From: Bacteroidales bacterium
Lineage (GTDB): Bacteria > Bacteroidota > Bacteroidia > Bacteroidales > WCHB1-69
Reading direction: 5' to 3'
Assembly: GCA_023229985.1 (NCBI GenBank)
Contig: JALNYF010000090.1
Span: 1 to 5,223 of the forward strand
Length of the DNA stretch: 5,223 bases
The first letter of the stretch is position 1. Every line of letters starts with the position of its first letter. This document shows, piece after piece, positions 1-5,223 of this stretch. Under the pieces are notes generated by a model that saw nothing but the letters and a program-made list of their open reading frames with translations, did no database searches and was not told the DNA's origin. The position numbers and the translations under genes are program-made.

Positions 1-390
1 TTTATGAATTTAAGTGGAAAAGCAGTCCGCTATTGGATGGAAAGCGAAAAGATTCCGGCAGAGAATATTTTAGTCATTTGCGATGATATTGATCTACCGT
101 TGGGGTCACTTCGGATGCGCACCAAAGGGAGCGGCGGCACGCATAACGGCATCAATCACATCATTGAAACACTTGGGCATAGCAACTTCCCGCGCCTTCG
201 CTTCGGAATTGGGCACGACTTTGCACAAGGCTACCAAATTGAATATGTATTAGGGCGTTTTTCAAAAGCCGAACTCAAAATTGTTGAACCTGCTATCGAA
301 ACGGCAACCGAAATGATACTCTCGTTCACCACTGCCGGCGCCACACAAACCATGAATCTTTTTAATCATAAAAAAAGTGCCGATGAATAA
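1..390 (+). CDS. pth: Peptidyl-tRNA hydrolase, 5'-truncated by the window edge
   Basis: Pth hydrolyses the ester bond of peptidyl-tRNAs released by stalled ribosomes, recycling tRNA in the cytoplasm. The reading frame is open from base 1, and the visible 129 residues begin FMNLSGKAV, the family's conserved (Y/F)MN motif, whose Asn corresponds to E. coli Asn68. The ATG at 4 is therefore an internal Met and not the start. Further on are CDDIDLPLG, whose Asp corresponds to E. coli Asp93, and KGSGGTHNGI, whose Asn corresponds to Asn114. The family is usually about 185-195 residues, so roughly 60 N-terminal residues, including the catalytic His, lie outside the window. The C-terminus is normal (ending NHKKSADE, then TAA). 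The next gene starts inside this one's last codons, suggesting co-transcription. The family assignment is firm; activity cannot be judged without the N-terminus. Confidence 0.96.
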   Translation, partial: FMNLSGKAVRYWMESEKIPAENILVICDDIDLPLGSLRMRTKGSGGTHNGINHIIETLGHSNFPRLRFGIGHDFAQGYQIEYVLGRFSKAELKIVEPAIETATEMILSFTTAGATQTMNLFNHKKSADE

Positions 391-1048
391 TTTTCGCCCA
401 CTTATTGCCATTACTTTTCTGCTAATAGTTTCCACATCGTCTTGGGCAGCCGTGAACGATTCTTTGCTCTCTACCAAACATCAAATCACGCACGCCAAGG
501 CCTGGCTTGATATTCCTGATATTGCTCATATAGGGTTTAAACTGGGCACCGATTTGTCGCTCACTTCGAGACAATTATCTGATTATGACCACTTAAACGG
601 ACTTCTTTCCGGAACTTTCGGCTTTTGTTTCCGCGCCGGCTACAAATTTATTTTTGGTGAAATCGGACTGAACTATATGTTTTTTAAAGGCAGATATGAC
701 GCTCATACGCCGAACGGTGGCATCTTACTCGGCACAGAAACCGTTGAAAGCCGCTATCTACAAATACCATTAAAAGTAGTCGGGCAAATATCACTTGGGA
801 AGAAATTTGCCTTCCTTCCGAATGTCGGCTTCTTATATCAACCCCTGATTCACACCAGCAAAAACGATATCAATTACGGAAAAAACAACTTAACGGCGCA
901 TCAATTTTTATTTACCGCCGGCGTGGGAATACGTATCAAGTTTTTTACTTTTGATATAGCATTCAAACAATCCCTCAAACCGTTTTTTGCCGACCGCCCT
1001 TCCATCAAGCCCTCATTTCTCAACCTGATGGTTGGTTTTCATTTCTAA
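383..1048 (+). CDS. Small outer-membrane beta-barrel protein (PorT/OMP_b-brl-like)
   Basis: A 221-residue predicted secreted protein. Residues 1-22 form a signal peptide: MNNFRP, a hydrophobic core (LIAITFLLIV), then STSSWA with likely cleavage before AVND. The mature part alternates polar and hydrophobic residues in short stretches with many Gly and aromatic residues (for example GFCFRAGYKFIFGEIGLNY and FTAGVGIRIKFFTFDIAF). It ends in Phe (LMVGFHF), the pattern expected of a barrel inserted by the BAM machinery. Size and pattern fit the Bacteroidetes outer-membrane beta-barrel families (OMP_b-brl, PorT-like), but no specific function can be assigned. I chose the ATG at 383, which gives a clean signal peptide; a GTG at 377 in the same frame would add only two residues. 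The start overlaps the pth stop by 8 bases, so translational coupling is possible. The porin gene follows after 15 bases. Confidence 0.8.
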   Translation: MNNFRPLIAITFLLIVSTSSWAAVNDSLLSTKHQITHAKAWLDIPDIAHIGFKLGTDLSLTSRQLSDYDHLNGLLSGTFGFCFRAGYKFIFGEIGLNYMFFKGRYDAHTPNGGILLGTETVESRYLQIPLKVVGQISLGKKFAFLPNVGFLYQPLIHTSKNDINYGKNNLTAHQFLFTAGVGIRIKFFTFDIAFKQSLKPFFADRPSIKPSFLNLMVGFHF

Positions 1049-1052
1049 AAAT

Positions 1053-1056
1053 AGGA
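1053..1056 (+). promoter_or_regulatory. Weak ribosome-binding site (AGGA) before the putative porin
   Basis: AGGA lies 7 bases before the ATG at 1064, in the 15-base gap between the two outer-membrane protein genes. It is only a four-base match. Bacteroidota initiate many genes without a Shine-Dalgarno sequence, so its use is uncertain; it does agree with the start suggested by the signal peptide. Confidence 0.35.
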
Positions 1057-1063
1057 CAAAAAT

Positions 1064-2974
1064 ATGAAGCAGCTGAGCCGTTTATTCATTTTCTCCATCG
1101 GTATTTATTTTTCCATGACTGTATTATACGGTCAAGAAGATGAAAAAAATGATGACCCTTTTACGCATACCATTGATTCGGCGGCTGCCATTTCCCCCGC
1201 ATACATGCCGGTATCGTTTACCGACTGTGGTAAATTATTCTTTAAACCCATTGATTATCAAGAAATTGATACAACGATGAGTCTAATTGGTCAATATGAC
1301 CCGTTGAATCAAACCCAAAACATTTACCAAAGTTTGGGAACATACGGACAAGCGCACCATCCCATTAATTTTTCGTTTAAAAAAGAAGCGGGTTTTTCGC
1401 TTTTCACCAATTCATATCCATTATATTACAAAGAACAAGAAGATTTAAAGTATTATAAATTAAAGACTTCTTACACAAATTTAGCGTTTACCTACGGGAT
1501 CGCCACGGAAAATACGTTCTACGCCACGCACGCGCAAAACATCAAAGACCAAGCCACCATTGCAGTCAATTTGCGCGGTTATAACAATGACGGGTACTTT
1601 ACGCATCAAAGATCCAGCAATATTGTATTTGATGCCTTGGTCAATTACGAAATTCCATCGCAAATTTACGGATTTAGGTTCGGCTACATCGTCAATTATT
1701 TTAACTTGGAAGAAAACGGCGGGTTGGTAAACGCCAATGATTATATCAGCCAAACCGTTAATAATCTGCAAGGTTACAACATGAAACTTTACAATGCTAG
1801 TTCCAAATTGCTGACCAACGACTTACTTTTCCAACAATATGTCAATTTTAAATCGAAAGCCAATAATAAGAAAAAAAACAACTATTGGGGAACGCTCATG
1901 CACACTTTTCAGTTTAAACAGCAGCGTAGCAATTATATGGATATAAATCCTGATTCCGCTTATTATCAGAACATTTTCTTTTTTGCATCGGATTCGACGT
2001 TAGACACTATGCAGTTTTATACTTTATCAAATACTATTCAATGGTCTTCATTTCAGCCATTTAAAGAAAATAAGAATGAAAAATACTTCTTCCGTTTCAG
2101 CGGTGGTGTGACCTACGAATATACCCACAGCGAAAAATCGAGTTACATCGGACATGCAATGATTCCTTTTGCACAAATGCACACGCGGCTTTTTTCCGTG
2201 ATGGACATTCAAGCAAAAATCTACTATACATTAGGAGGGTACCAGCAGAATGACTTGAATGCAAATGCCGAGATTTCGTGGGCTATCAATCGGAAAAACA
2301 GACACTTTATTGGCGCAGAAATTGACTTTTACTATTTGTCGCCGGACTATTATCTCACGCGCTTTGTCAGCAATCACCATTTTTGGCACAATTCGTGGAG
2401 CAAGCAAAATGTGCTGCGGTTTTCGACATTTTGGAAAAGAAAAGGTTATATCGCCGAATTTAATTACTTTATGTTACACAATTATGTCATATTAAATAAA
2501 GACTTAACACCCTTATTATTAGATAAATACGCCAATATTTTCCAACTTCATCTGTTCGCTCCATTCTATATGAAAGGGTTCGGATTAACTGCCAACGTCT
2601 ACTTGCAGTATTCCAACGCAAAAGAGATTCAAGTTCCCATTTTTGCGGGTAAAGCGGACATTTTTTATCGTTTAAATATTTTTAAAAACAAAGCAAAACT
2701 TCAATTCGGCTTCAACATGGCGTACAACACCAATTACTACGCGGCTGCCTATTACCCTTTGATGCGACAATTTCATTATCAAGACAGCAATAAAGTCGGA
2801 AATTACTTCTATTTAGACACTTACATCGCAATTCAGGTACAACGCATCAATATTTTCTTCAAAGTAAACCACGTTCTCAGCGGGTTGATGGGTCACGATT
2901 ATTTTACAACGCCAGACTATCCAATGCAGAATCGAAAATTCAATATTGGTATTACTTGGAAGTTCTATGATTAA
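1064..2974 (+). CDS. Putative porin, Bacteroidetes type (Porin_10-like)
   Basis: A 636-residue predicted outer-membrane barrel. The N-terminus is a signal peptide (MKQLSRLF, hydrophobic residues 8-22, likely cleavage after LYG before QEDE at residue 24), followed by an acidic linker (EDEKNDD). Residues about 68-100 (IDTTMSLIGQYDP, then YQSLGTYGQAHHPI) resemble the conserved opening of the Bacteroidetes 'putative porin' family, in which a DTT...YDP segment is followed by a LG..G motif. The rest is a long series of amphipathic strands rich in Tyr, Phe and Asn with short polar turns, and the protein ends GITWKFYD, typical of a last barrel strand. Length is within the usual range for the family. 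No TonB box, plug domain or SusC-like features are visible, so a TonB-dependent receptor is unlikely. The transported substrate is unknown. The gene sits between another barrel protein and a polysaccharide ligase-type gene, all closely spaced. Confidence 0.82.
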   Translation: MKQLSRLFIFSIGIYFSMTVLYGQEDEKNDDPFTHTIDSAAAISPAYMPVSFTDCGKLFFKPIDYQEIDTTMSLIGQYDPLNQTQNIYQSLGTYGQAHHPINFSFKKEAGFSLFTNSYPLYYKEQEDLKYYKLKTSYTNLAFTYGIATENTFYATHAQNIKDQATIAVNLRGYNNDGYFTHQRSSNIVFDALVNYEIPSQIYGFRFGYIVNYFNLEENGGLVNANDYISQTVNNLQGYNMKLYNASSKLLTNDLLFQQYVNFKSKANNKKKNNYWGTLMHTFQFKQQRSNYMDINPDSAYYQNIFFFASDSTLDTMQFYTLSNTIQWSSFQPFKENKNEKYFFRFSGGVTYEYTHSEKSSYIGHAMIPFAQMHTRLFSVMDIQAKIYYTLGGYQQNDLNANAEISWAINRKNRHFIGAEIDFYYLSPDYYLTRFVSNHHFWHNSWSKQNVLRFSTFWKRKGYIAEFNYFMLHNYVILNKDLTPLLLDKYANIFQLHLFAPFYMKGFGLTANVYLQYSNAKEIQVPIFAGKADIFYRLNIFKNKAKLQFGFNMAYNTNYYAAAYYPLMRQFHYQDSNKVGNYFYLDTYIAIQVQRINIFFKVNHVLSGLMGHDYFTTPDYPMQNRKFNIGITWKFYD

Positions 2975-2983
2975 CAATGACAG

Positions 2984-4243
2984 ATGATGAACGAAATCAG
3001 GCAAGAAAATTTATATGCGAAGCTCAGTTACCATCTCCTGCTTTTGGCAGTGGCGACAATCCCGTTCACTCATTTTCTTATGCTGCCCATCGCCATCGCT
3101 CTTTTTCTTGTTTTTTGCATTGAAAATAATTGGAGAGAAAAGTACACCGTTTTGAAAAGATCCTGTTTGACAGTTCCTTTCATCATCTTTATTTCATTTT
3201 TTTTGCTGTATCTCATCGGCATCATTTATTCAAAAAATATGTCGGTTGCCTTATCGGATATTGAATGCAAACTGTGGTTTTTCGTTGCGCCGCTCTGTAT
3301 ATTCCCTTTAATCAATAAAATACGTTTAATGCAATGGGATTGGCTGCTATTGATATTTTGTCTTTCCACGTTGGCTTTCGCCCTCATCAATATGGTCATT
3401 TCTACTGTCAATTTTGCAGATACGGGTGACAAAACTGCATTTTTTTACACCAATGCGTCACATTGGCAGCATCCGAGCTATGTTGCCATGTACAGTACTT
3501 TTTCTTTTATCATTGCCCTCTATTTTTTATCTATTCGTAAAATTTACATCCACAAAATTACCCGTATCGGCTTGTTGTTAAGCGTGATTACTTTGCCTGT
3601 CTATATATTTTTACTTGAATCCAAGGCAGGTTTATTGGTATTTGGATTACTTTTTCTCATCATTATTGGGATTCTGGTCAACATCAAAAGACGAAGACCG
3701 TTATTGACAATTGGGATTTTTTTGATGATTGGGGTGGTGGTTGTTTCATTATTTAAATTCAACATAATTCCTTACAATCGGATCAAAGAATCGGTTGAAC
3801 AATTTGAGAATCGGAACTTTGCGAATCCGTATGATGGGACAACGCAACGGTGGGTAATATGGAAAACATCGGGTGCGATGTGCGTAGAGAACATGCCGTT
3901 GGGCGTTGGAACCGGCGATGTAAAAGATGAACTTTGTAAGCAATATCAAGCCAAAGGGTACACCTATATTCTTGAGCGTCAATTAAATTGCCATAATCAG
4001 TATCTACAAACGTGGCTTGCGATTGGAATTGTGGGACTCATAGCGTTACTGACAATGTTTGTCTTGCCTTTGATAAAATCCATTCAGAAGAAAGACATTC
4101 TGTTGTTTTTCTTTGTAATCTTAGTGATGTTAAACTTGTTAGTGGAATCGATGATGGAGACACGCGCCGGGGCGAATTTTATTCCGCTGATGCTAACCTT
4201 ACTCTATTTGCGAATGGAGACTAAGCAGTTTGAGGGAAAGTAG
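2984..4243 (+). CDS. O-antigen ligase / polymerase family membrane protein (Wzy_C/WaaL-like)
   Basis: A 419-residue polytopic inner-membrane protein with about ten to twelve hydrophobic segments (for example near residues 17-46, 63-82, 96-110, 118-142, 168-183, 195-232, 240-258, 344-366 and 371-388) and a large external loop at about 260-343. Family-type motifs are HPSYVAMY (163-170), ESKAGLL (212-218), TQRWVIWK with Arg289, GVGTGDVKDEL (307-317) and CHNQYLQTW with His337. In WaaL-type ligases a periplasmic His and Arg residues are needed to move undecaprenyl-linked glycan onto lipid A-core; His337 and Arg289 are the candidates here. The same fold includes Wzy polymerases and other glycan transferases, so the acceptor is open. 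Position 214 is Lys where many relatives have Arg (SRAG). The gene starts 9 bases after the porin stop with tandem ATGs (2984, 2987). Its last 23 bases overlap the convergent sigma factor gene. Confidence 0.85.
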   Translation: MMNEIRQENLYAKLSYHLLLLAVATIPFTHFLMLPIAIALFLVFCIENNWREKYTVLKRSCLTVPFIIFISFFLLYLIGIIYSKNMSVALSDIECKLWFFVAPLCIFPLINKIRLMQWDWLLLIFCLSTLAFALINMVISTVNFADTGDKTAFFYTNASHWQHPSYVAMYSTFSFIIALYFLSIRKIYIHKITRIGLLLSVITLPVYIFLLESKAGLLVFGLLFLIIIGILVNIKRRRPLLTIGIFLMIGVVVVSLFKFNIIPYNRIKESVEQFENRNFANPYDGTTQRWVIWKTSGAMCVENMPLGVGTGDVKDELCKQYQAKGYTYILERQLNCHNQYLQTWLAIGIVGLIALLTMFVLPLIKSIQKKDILLFFFVILVMLNLLVESMMETRAGANFIPLMLTLLYLRMETKQFEGK

Positions 4244-4754
4244 GTGATACATAATCCTTTAAATCTTCCATCAATTTTTTGCGGGTAAAGAAAATTCTAC
4301 TCTTCACGGTTCCGATGGAGAGGTTCATCAATTCAGCAATTTCCTGATATTTGTAACCGTCCAAAAACATCTCGAAAGGTTTGCGTTGGTCTTCTTTTTT
4401 TTCTAAAATTTTTTTATTGATTTCGGAAACATAATGACGCATATCGGCGGCATCTGAAGGGTCTGACACCAAATTATTCAGGTAATATAAATCTTCAGAT
4501 TGGTCAACCAGCACTTTGCAACGTTGTTTGCGGCGATAATTATTAATAAAAGTGTTCTTCATTATCGTAAATACCCACGCTTTTAAGTTGGTGTTCTCAC
4601 TATATTTGCTACTAAATTGAATCACCTTTACGTAAGTATCCTGCAATAAATCATTGGCATCATCTTCATTGAGCGTTAATGACAATGCGAATTGTTTTAA
4701 TCCGGAATCATAATTCATAACTTGTTGAATGATTGTCTTATCGCTTGCTTCCAT
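4221..4754 (-). CDS. ECF (sigma-70 family, RpoE-like) RNA polymerase sigma factor
   Basis: A 177-residue group IV (extracytoplasmic-function) sigma factor, which directs core RNA polymerase to a stimulon promoter. The region 2 domain spans about residues 16-78: LTLNEDDANDLLQDTYVKV (26-44) is region 2.1-2.2, which contacts core, and LKAWVFTIMKNTFINNYRR (57-75) covers 2.3-2.4, which melts and reads the -10. After a linker (79-118), region 4 spans about 120-168: FLDGYKYQEIAELMNLSIGTV (130-150) followed by KSRIFFTRKKL is the helix-turn-helix that reads the -35. Region 3 is absent, as expected for ECF factors. The start is secure: an in-frame stop at 4767-4769 lies just upstream, and the ATG at 4754 is the first start codon after it. 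The sequence resembles a conserved orphan ECF type in Bacteroidetes. No anti-sigma gene lies downstream, where the convergent ligase gene is found instead. Its regulon and signal cannot be read from this window. Confidence 0.94.
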   Translation of the reverse strand: MEASDKTIIQQVMNYDSGLKQFALSLTLNEDDANDLLQDTYVKVIQFSSKYSENTNLKAWVFTIMKNTFINNYRRKQRCKVLVDQSEDLYYLNNLVSDPSDAADMRHYVSEINKKILEKKEDQRKPFEMFLDGYKYQEIAELMNLSIGTVKSRIFFTRKKLMEDLKDYVSPTFPQTA

Positions 4755-4893
4755 TTTATTTTGTATTTAAAATTGACTCAATGTTAATTGCAATAATCGT
4801 GCCATATAATGTATATTACTCATTAATCGCGAAAATATTTTAAAGGTGAAATTAGAAGTTGGGAGCAGCGGTGAAAGGAGACGATTATTCAGC
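4755..4893. other. AT-rich intergenic region upstream of the sigma factor gene
   Basis: These 139 bases between the sigma start and the RHS remnant must hold the sigma gene's promoter unless it lies further out. The stretch is strongly AT-rich and has no ORF worth calling. I see no clean Bacteroidetes promoter (TAnnTTTG with an upstream TTG). The nearest is TATTTTCG on the minus strand (4837-4830), with one mismatch and no convincing -33 element. No rRNA, tRNA or riboswitch-like structure is apparent. Confidence 0.6.
4772..4782. promoter_or_regulatory. Small palindrome (ATTGACTCAAT) in the sigma factor leader
   Basis: ATTGA and TCAAT are perfect reverse complements around a central C, giving an 11-base dyad 17 bases upstream of the sigma start codon. 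A second palindrome, ATTGCAAT, lies at 4787-4794. Either could be an operator half-site or part of a leader structure. In DNA this AT-rich, palindromes of this size also arise by chance, so a regulatory role is inference only. Confidence 0.25.
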
Positions 4894-5071
4894 CTATGGC
4901 GATAACTTGGGGACAAAATAGACAGACTCTTCGCCAAAGGGCAGGTAACACAAGTGCTTTACATACTGTGCGGTGATGCCGGTTATCCAAGAAGCACTGC
5001 CGAGGTGGTCTTTTGGGTTGTGGGTGGAGATGCGCAAAAAAGGGAGTTGATTGGGGATTTTTTGTTGTTCA

Positions 5072-5095
5072 TTTTCTTTGCTTGTACAAAGAAAA
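5072..5095. repeat. Perfect 9-bp hairpin (TTTTCTTTG / CAAAGAAAA)
   Basis: TTTTCTTTG at 5072-5080 and CAAAGAAAA at 5087-5095 are exact reverse complements separated by the 6-base loop CTTGTA. The sequence could form a stem-loop in DNA or RNA on either strand. No U-run follows on the plus strand (next bases CGAACC). On the minus strand the stem is followed by TGAACAACAAAAAA, so it does not look like a standard intrinsic terminator. Confidence 0.6.
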
Positions 5096-5142
5096 CGAAC
5101 CAAAAGAAAGTACAGCCGAAACGAACGCTCCCCGCTCTGATA

Positions 5143-5213
5143 TTTTGTTAACATCGGTGGCAAGCGGTCGCTTCCGCTGCGCTGCGCGCCTTTGCTCACC
5201 GCTGTAAACAAAA
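5143..5213. repeat. Imperfect long inverted repeat with GC-rich loop
   Basis: The arm at 5143-5163 (TTTTGTTAACATCGGTGGCAA) pairs with 5192-5213 (TTGCTCACCGCTGTAAACAAAA). TTTTGTT pairs with AACAAAA, ACA with TGT and CGGTG with CACCG, with two mismatches (5150/5206 and 5154/5202) and one bulged base near the inner end. The 28-base interior is GC-rich. It holds a further small hairpin, AGCGG at 5163-5167 with CCGCT at 5174-5178, and a GCTGC-GCTGC direct repeat at 5176-5185. Such a structure fits a REP- or MITE-like palindromic unit. No flanking target-site duplication can be judged so close to the window edge. Confidence 0.55.
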
Positions 5214-5223
5214 CATCATTCAC

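Larger units (their letters stand above)
5040..5214. repeat. Palindrome-rich segment, probable dispersed repeat element
   Basis: This stretch contains two nested sets of inverted repeats (5072-5095 and 5143-5213), joined by CGAACCAAAAGAAAG and a short GC-rich part. It is open in several frames without resembling a known protein in any of them. The motif pairing CTTTCTTTTGGTTCG with TTTTCTTTG-type hairpins on the minus strand resembles, from memory, short repeats scattered through Bacteroidetes genomes that are often mis-annotated as small hypothetical proteins. Only one copy is visible here, so dispersal is an inference. The right end may extend beyond the window. Confidence 0.45.
4894..5223 (-). 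pseudogene. RHS-repeat core domain remnant fused to a palindromic repeat, cut by window edge
   Basis: An open frame of at least 109 residues runs in from the right edge (only a GTG at the edge, so the true start is unknown) to a TAG at 4894-4896. Residues 72-98 (bases 5010-4930) read DHLGSASWIT, then GITAQYVKHLC, then YLPFGE. This matches the conserved RHS-repeat-associated core (DHLGS...IT...G..VQH..Y.PFGE), found in large RHS/YD-repeat surface or toxin-delivery proteins. After PFGE only 11 residues remain before the stop. The rest of the core (YxFTGKE... and GARYY) is absent, and I found no continuation of it in other frames down to 4755. The first 65 or so residues do not look like YD repeats and are encoded by the palindromic segment 5040-5214. 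I therefore call this a broken fragment; an expressed short protein is possible but unlikely. Confidence 0.6.

Noticed and set aside
1481..1771. Minus-strand open frame of 96 codons opposite the porin
   Set aside because: It is antisense to a well-supported barrel gene, has no recognisable domain, and arises from the codon pattern of the real gene.
2977..3123. Short frame starting at the ATG at 2977, between the porin stop and the ligase start
   Set aside because: It overlaps the ligase coding sequence in another frame, has no family resemblance, and the ligase start at 2984 gives a proper membrane protein.
4164..4180. CGCCGGGGCG followed by AATTTT as a possible intrinsic terminator near the end of the ligase gene
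   Set aside because: The stem is only 4 bp with a 2-base loop, lies inside coding sequence, and the following T-run is short.
4830..4837. Minus-strand TATTTTCG as a Bacteroidetes -7 promoter element for the sigma gene
   Set aside because: It has one mismatch to TAnnTTTG and no TTG-type -33 element at 19-21 bases upstream; too weak to annotate.
4792..4889. AATAATCGT (4792-4800) and ACGATTATT (4881-4889) form a perfect 9-base inverted repeat
   Set aside because: The arms are 80 bases apart in very AT-rich DNA and nothing between them suggests an element; a chance match is likely.
4954..5207. Two plus-strand open frames (4954-5151 and 5013-5207) that could be called small hypothetical proteins
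   Set aside because: Both run through the palindromic segment and antisense to the RHS motif, with composition explained by the inverted repeats; neither has a recognisable motif or translation signal.

Overview
The window looks like a chromosomal piece of a Bacteroidota (Bacteroidetes) bacterium. This rests on AT-rich DNA, a 636-residue protein of the Bacteroidetes 'putative porin' type, an OmpA/PorT-like small beta-barrel protein, an O-antigen-ligase-type protein with Bacteroidetes-style motifs, and an ECF sigma factor closely resembling the conserved orphan ECF type of that phylum. No genus can be named from the sequence alone.

Layout: positions 1-4243 hold four tightly packed plus-strand genes, probably one transcription unit. 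They are the 3' two-thirds of pth (peptidyl-tRNA hydrolase, cut by the window edge), a 221-residue outer-membrane beta-barrel protein whose start overlaps the pth stop, a putative porin after a 15-base gap, and a polytopic O-antigen ligase/polymerase-family protein 9 bases further on. Apart from pth (translation housekeeping), the genes point to the outer envelope: two predicted outer-membrane barrels and one inner-membrane enzyme for surface polysaccharide. An ECF sigma factor follows on the minus strand (4221-4754). Its 3' end overlaps the 3' end of the ligase gene by 23 bases, and no anti-sigma gene is visible.

Positions 4755-5223 (469 bases) hold no intact gene. First comes about 140 bases of AT-rich sequence in front of the sigma gene, with a small palindrome. 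Next, read on the minus strand, is a fragment of an RHS-repeat-associated core domain (DHLGSASWIT ... YLPFGE). It is fused in frame to a palindrome-rich segment: a perfect 9-bp hairpin and a larger imperfect inverted repeat reaching nearly to the right edge. I read this end as a degenerate RHS remnant joined to a probable dispersed repeat. It is the least ordinary part of the window.

I did not find a convincing new defence, mobile or CRISPR system. The most useful leads are the RHS/palindrome chimera and the convergent overlap of the sigma and ligase genes.
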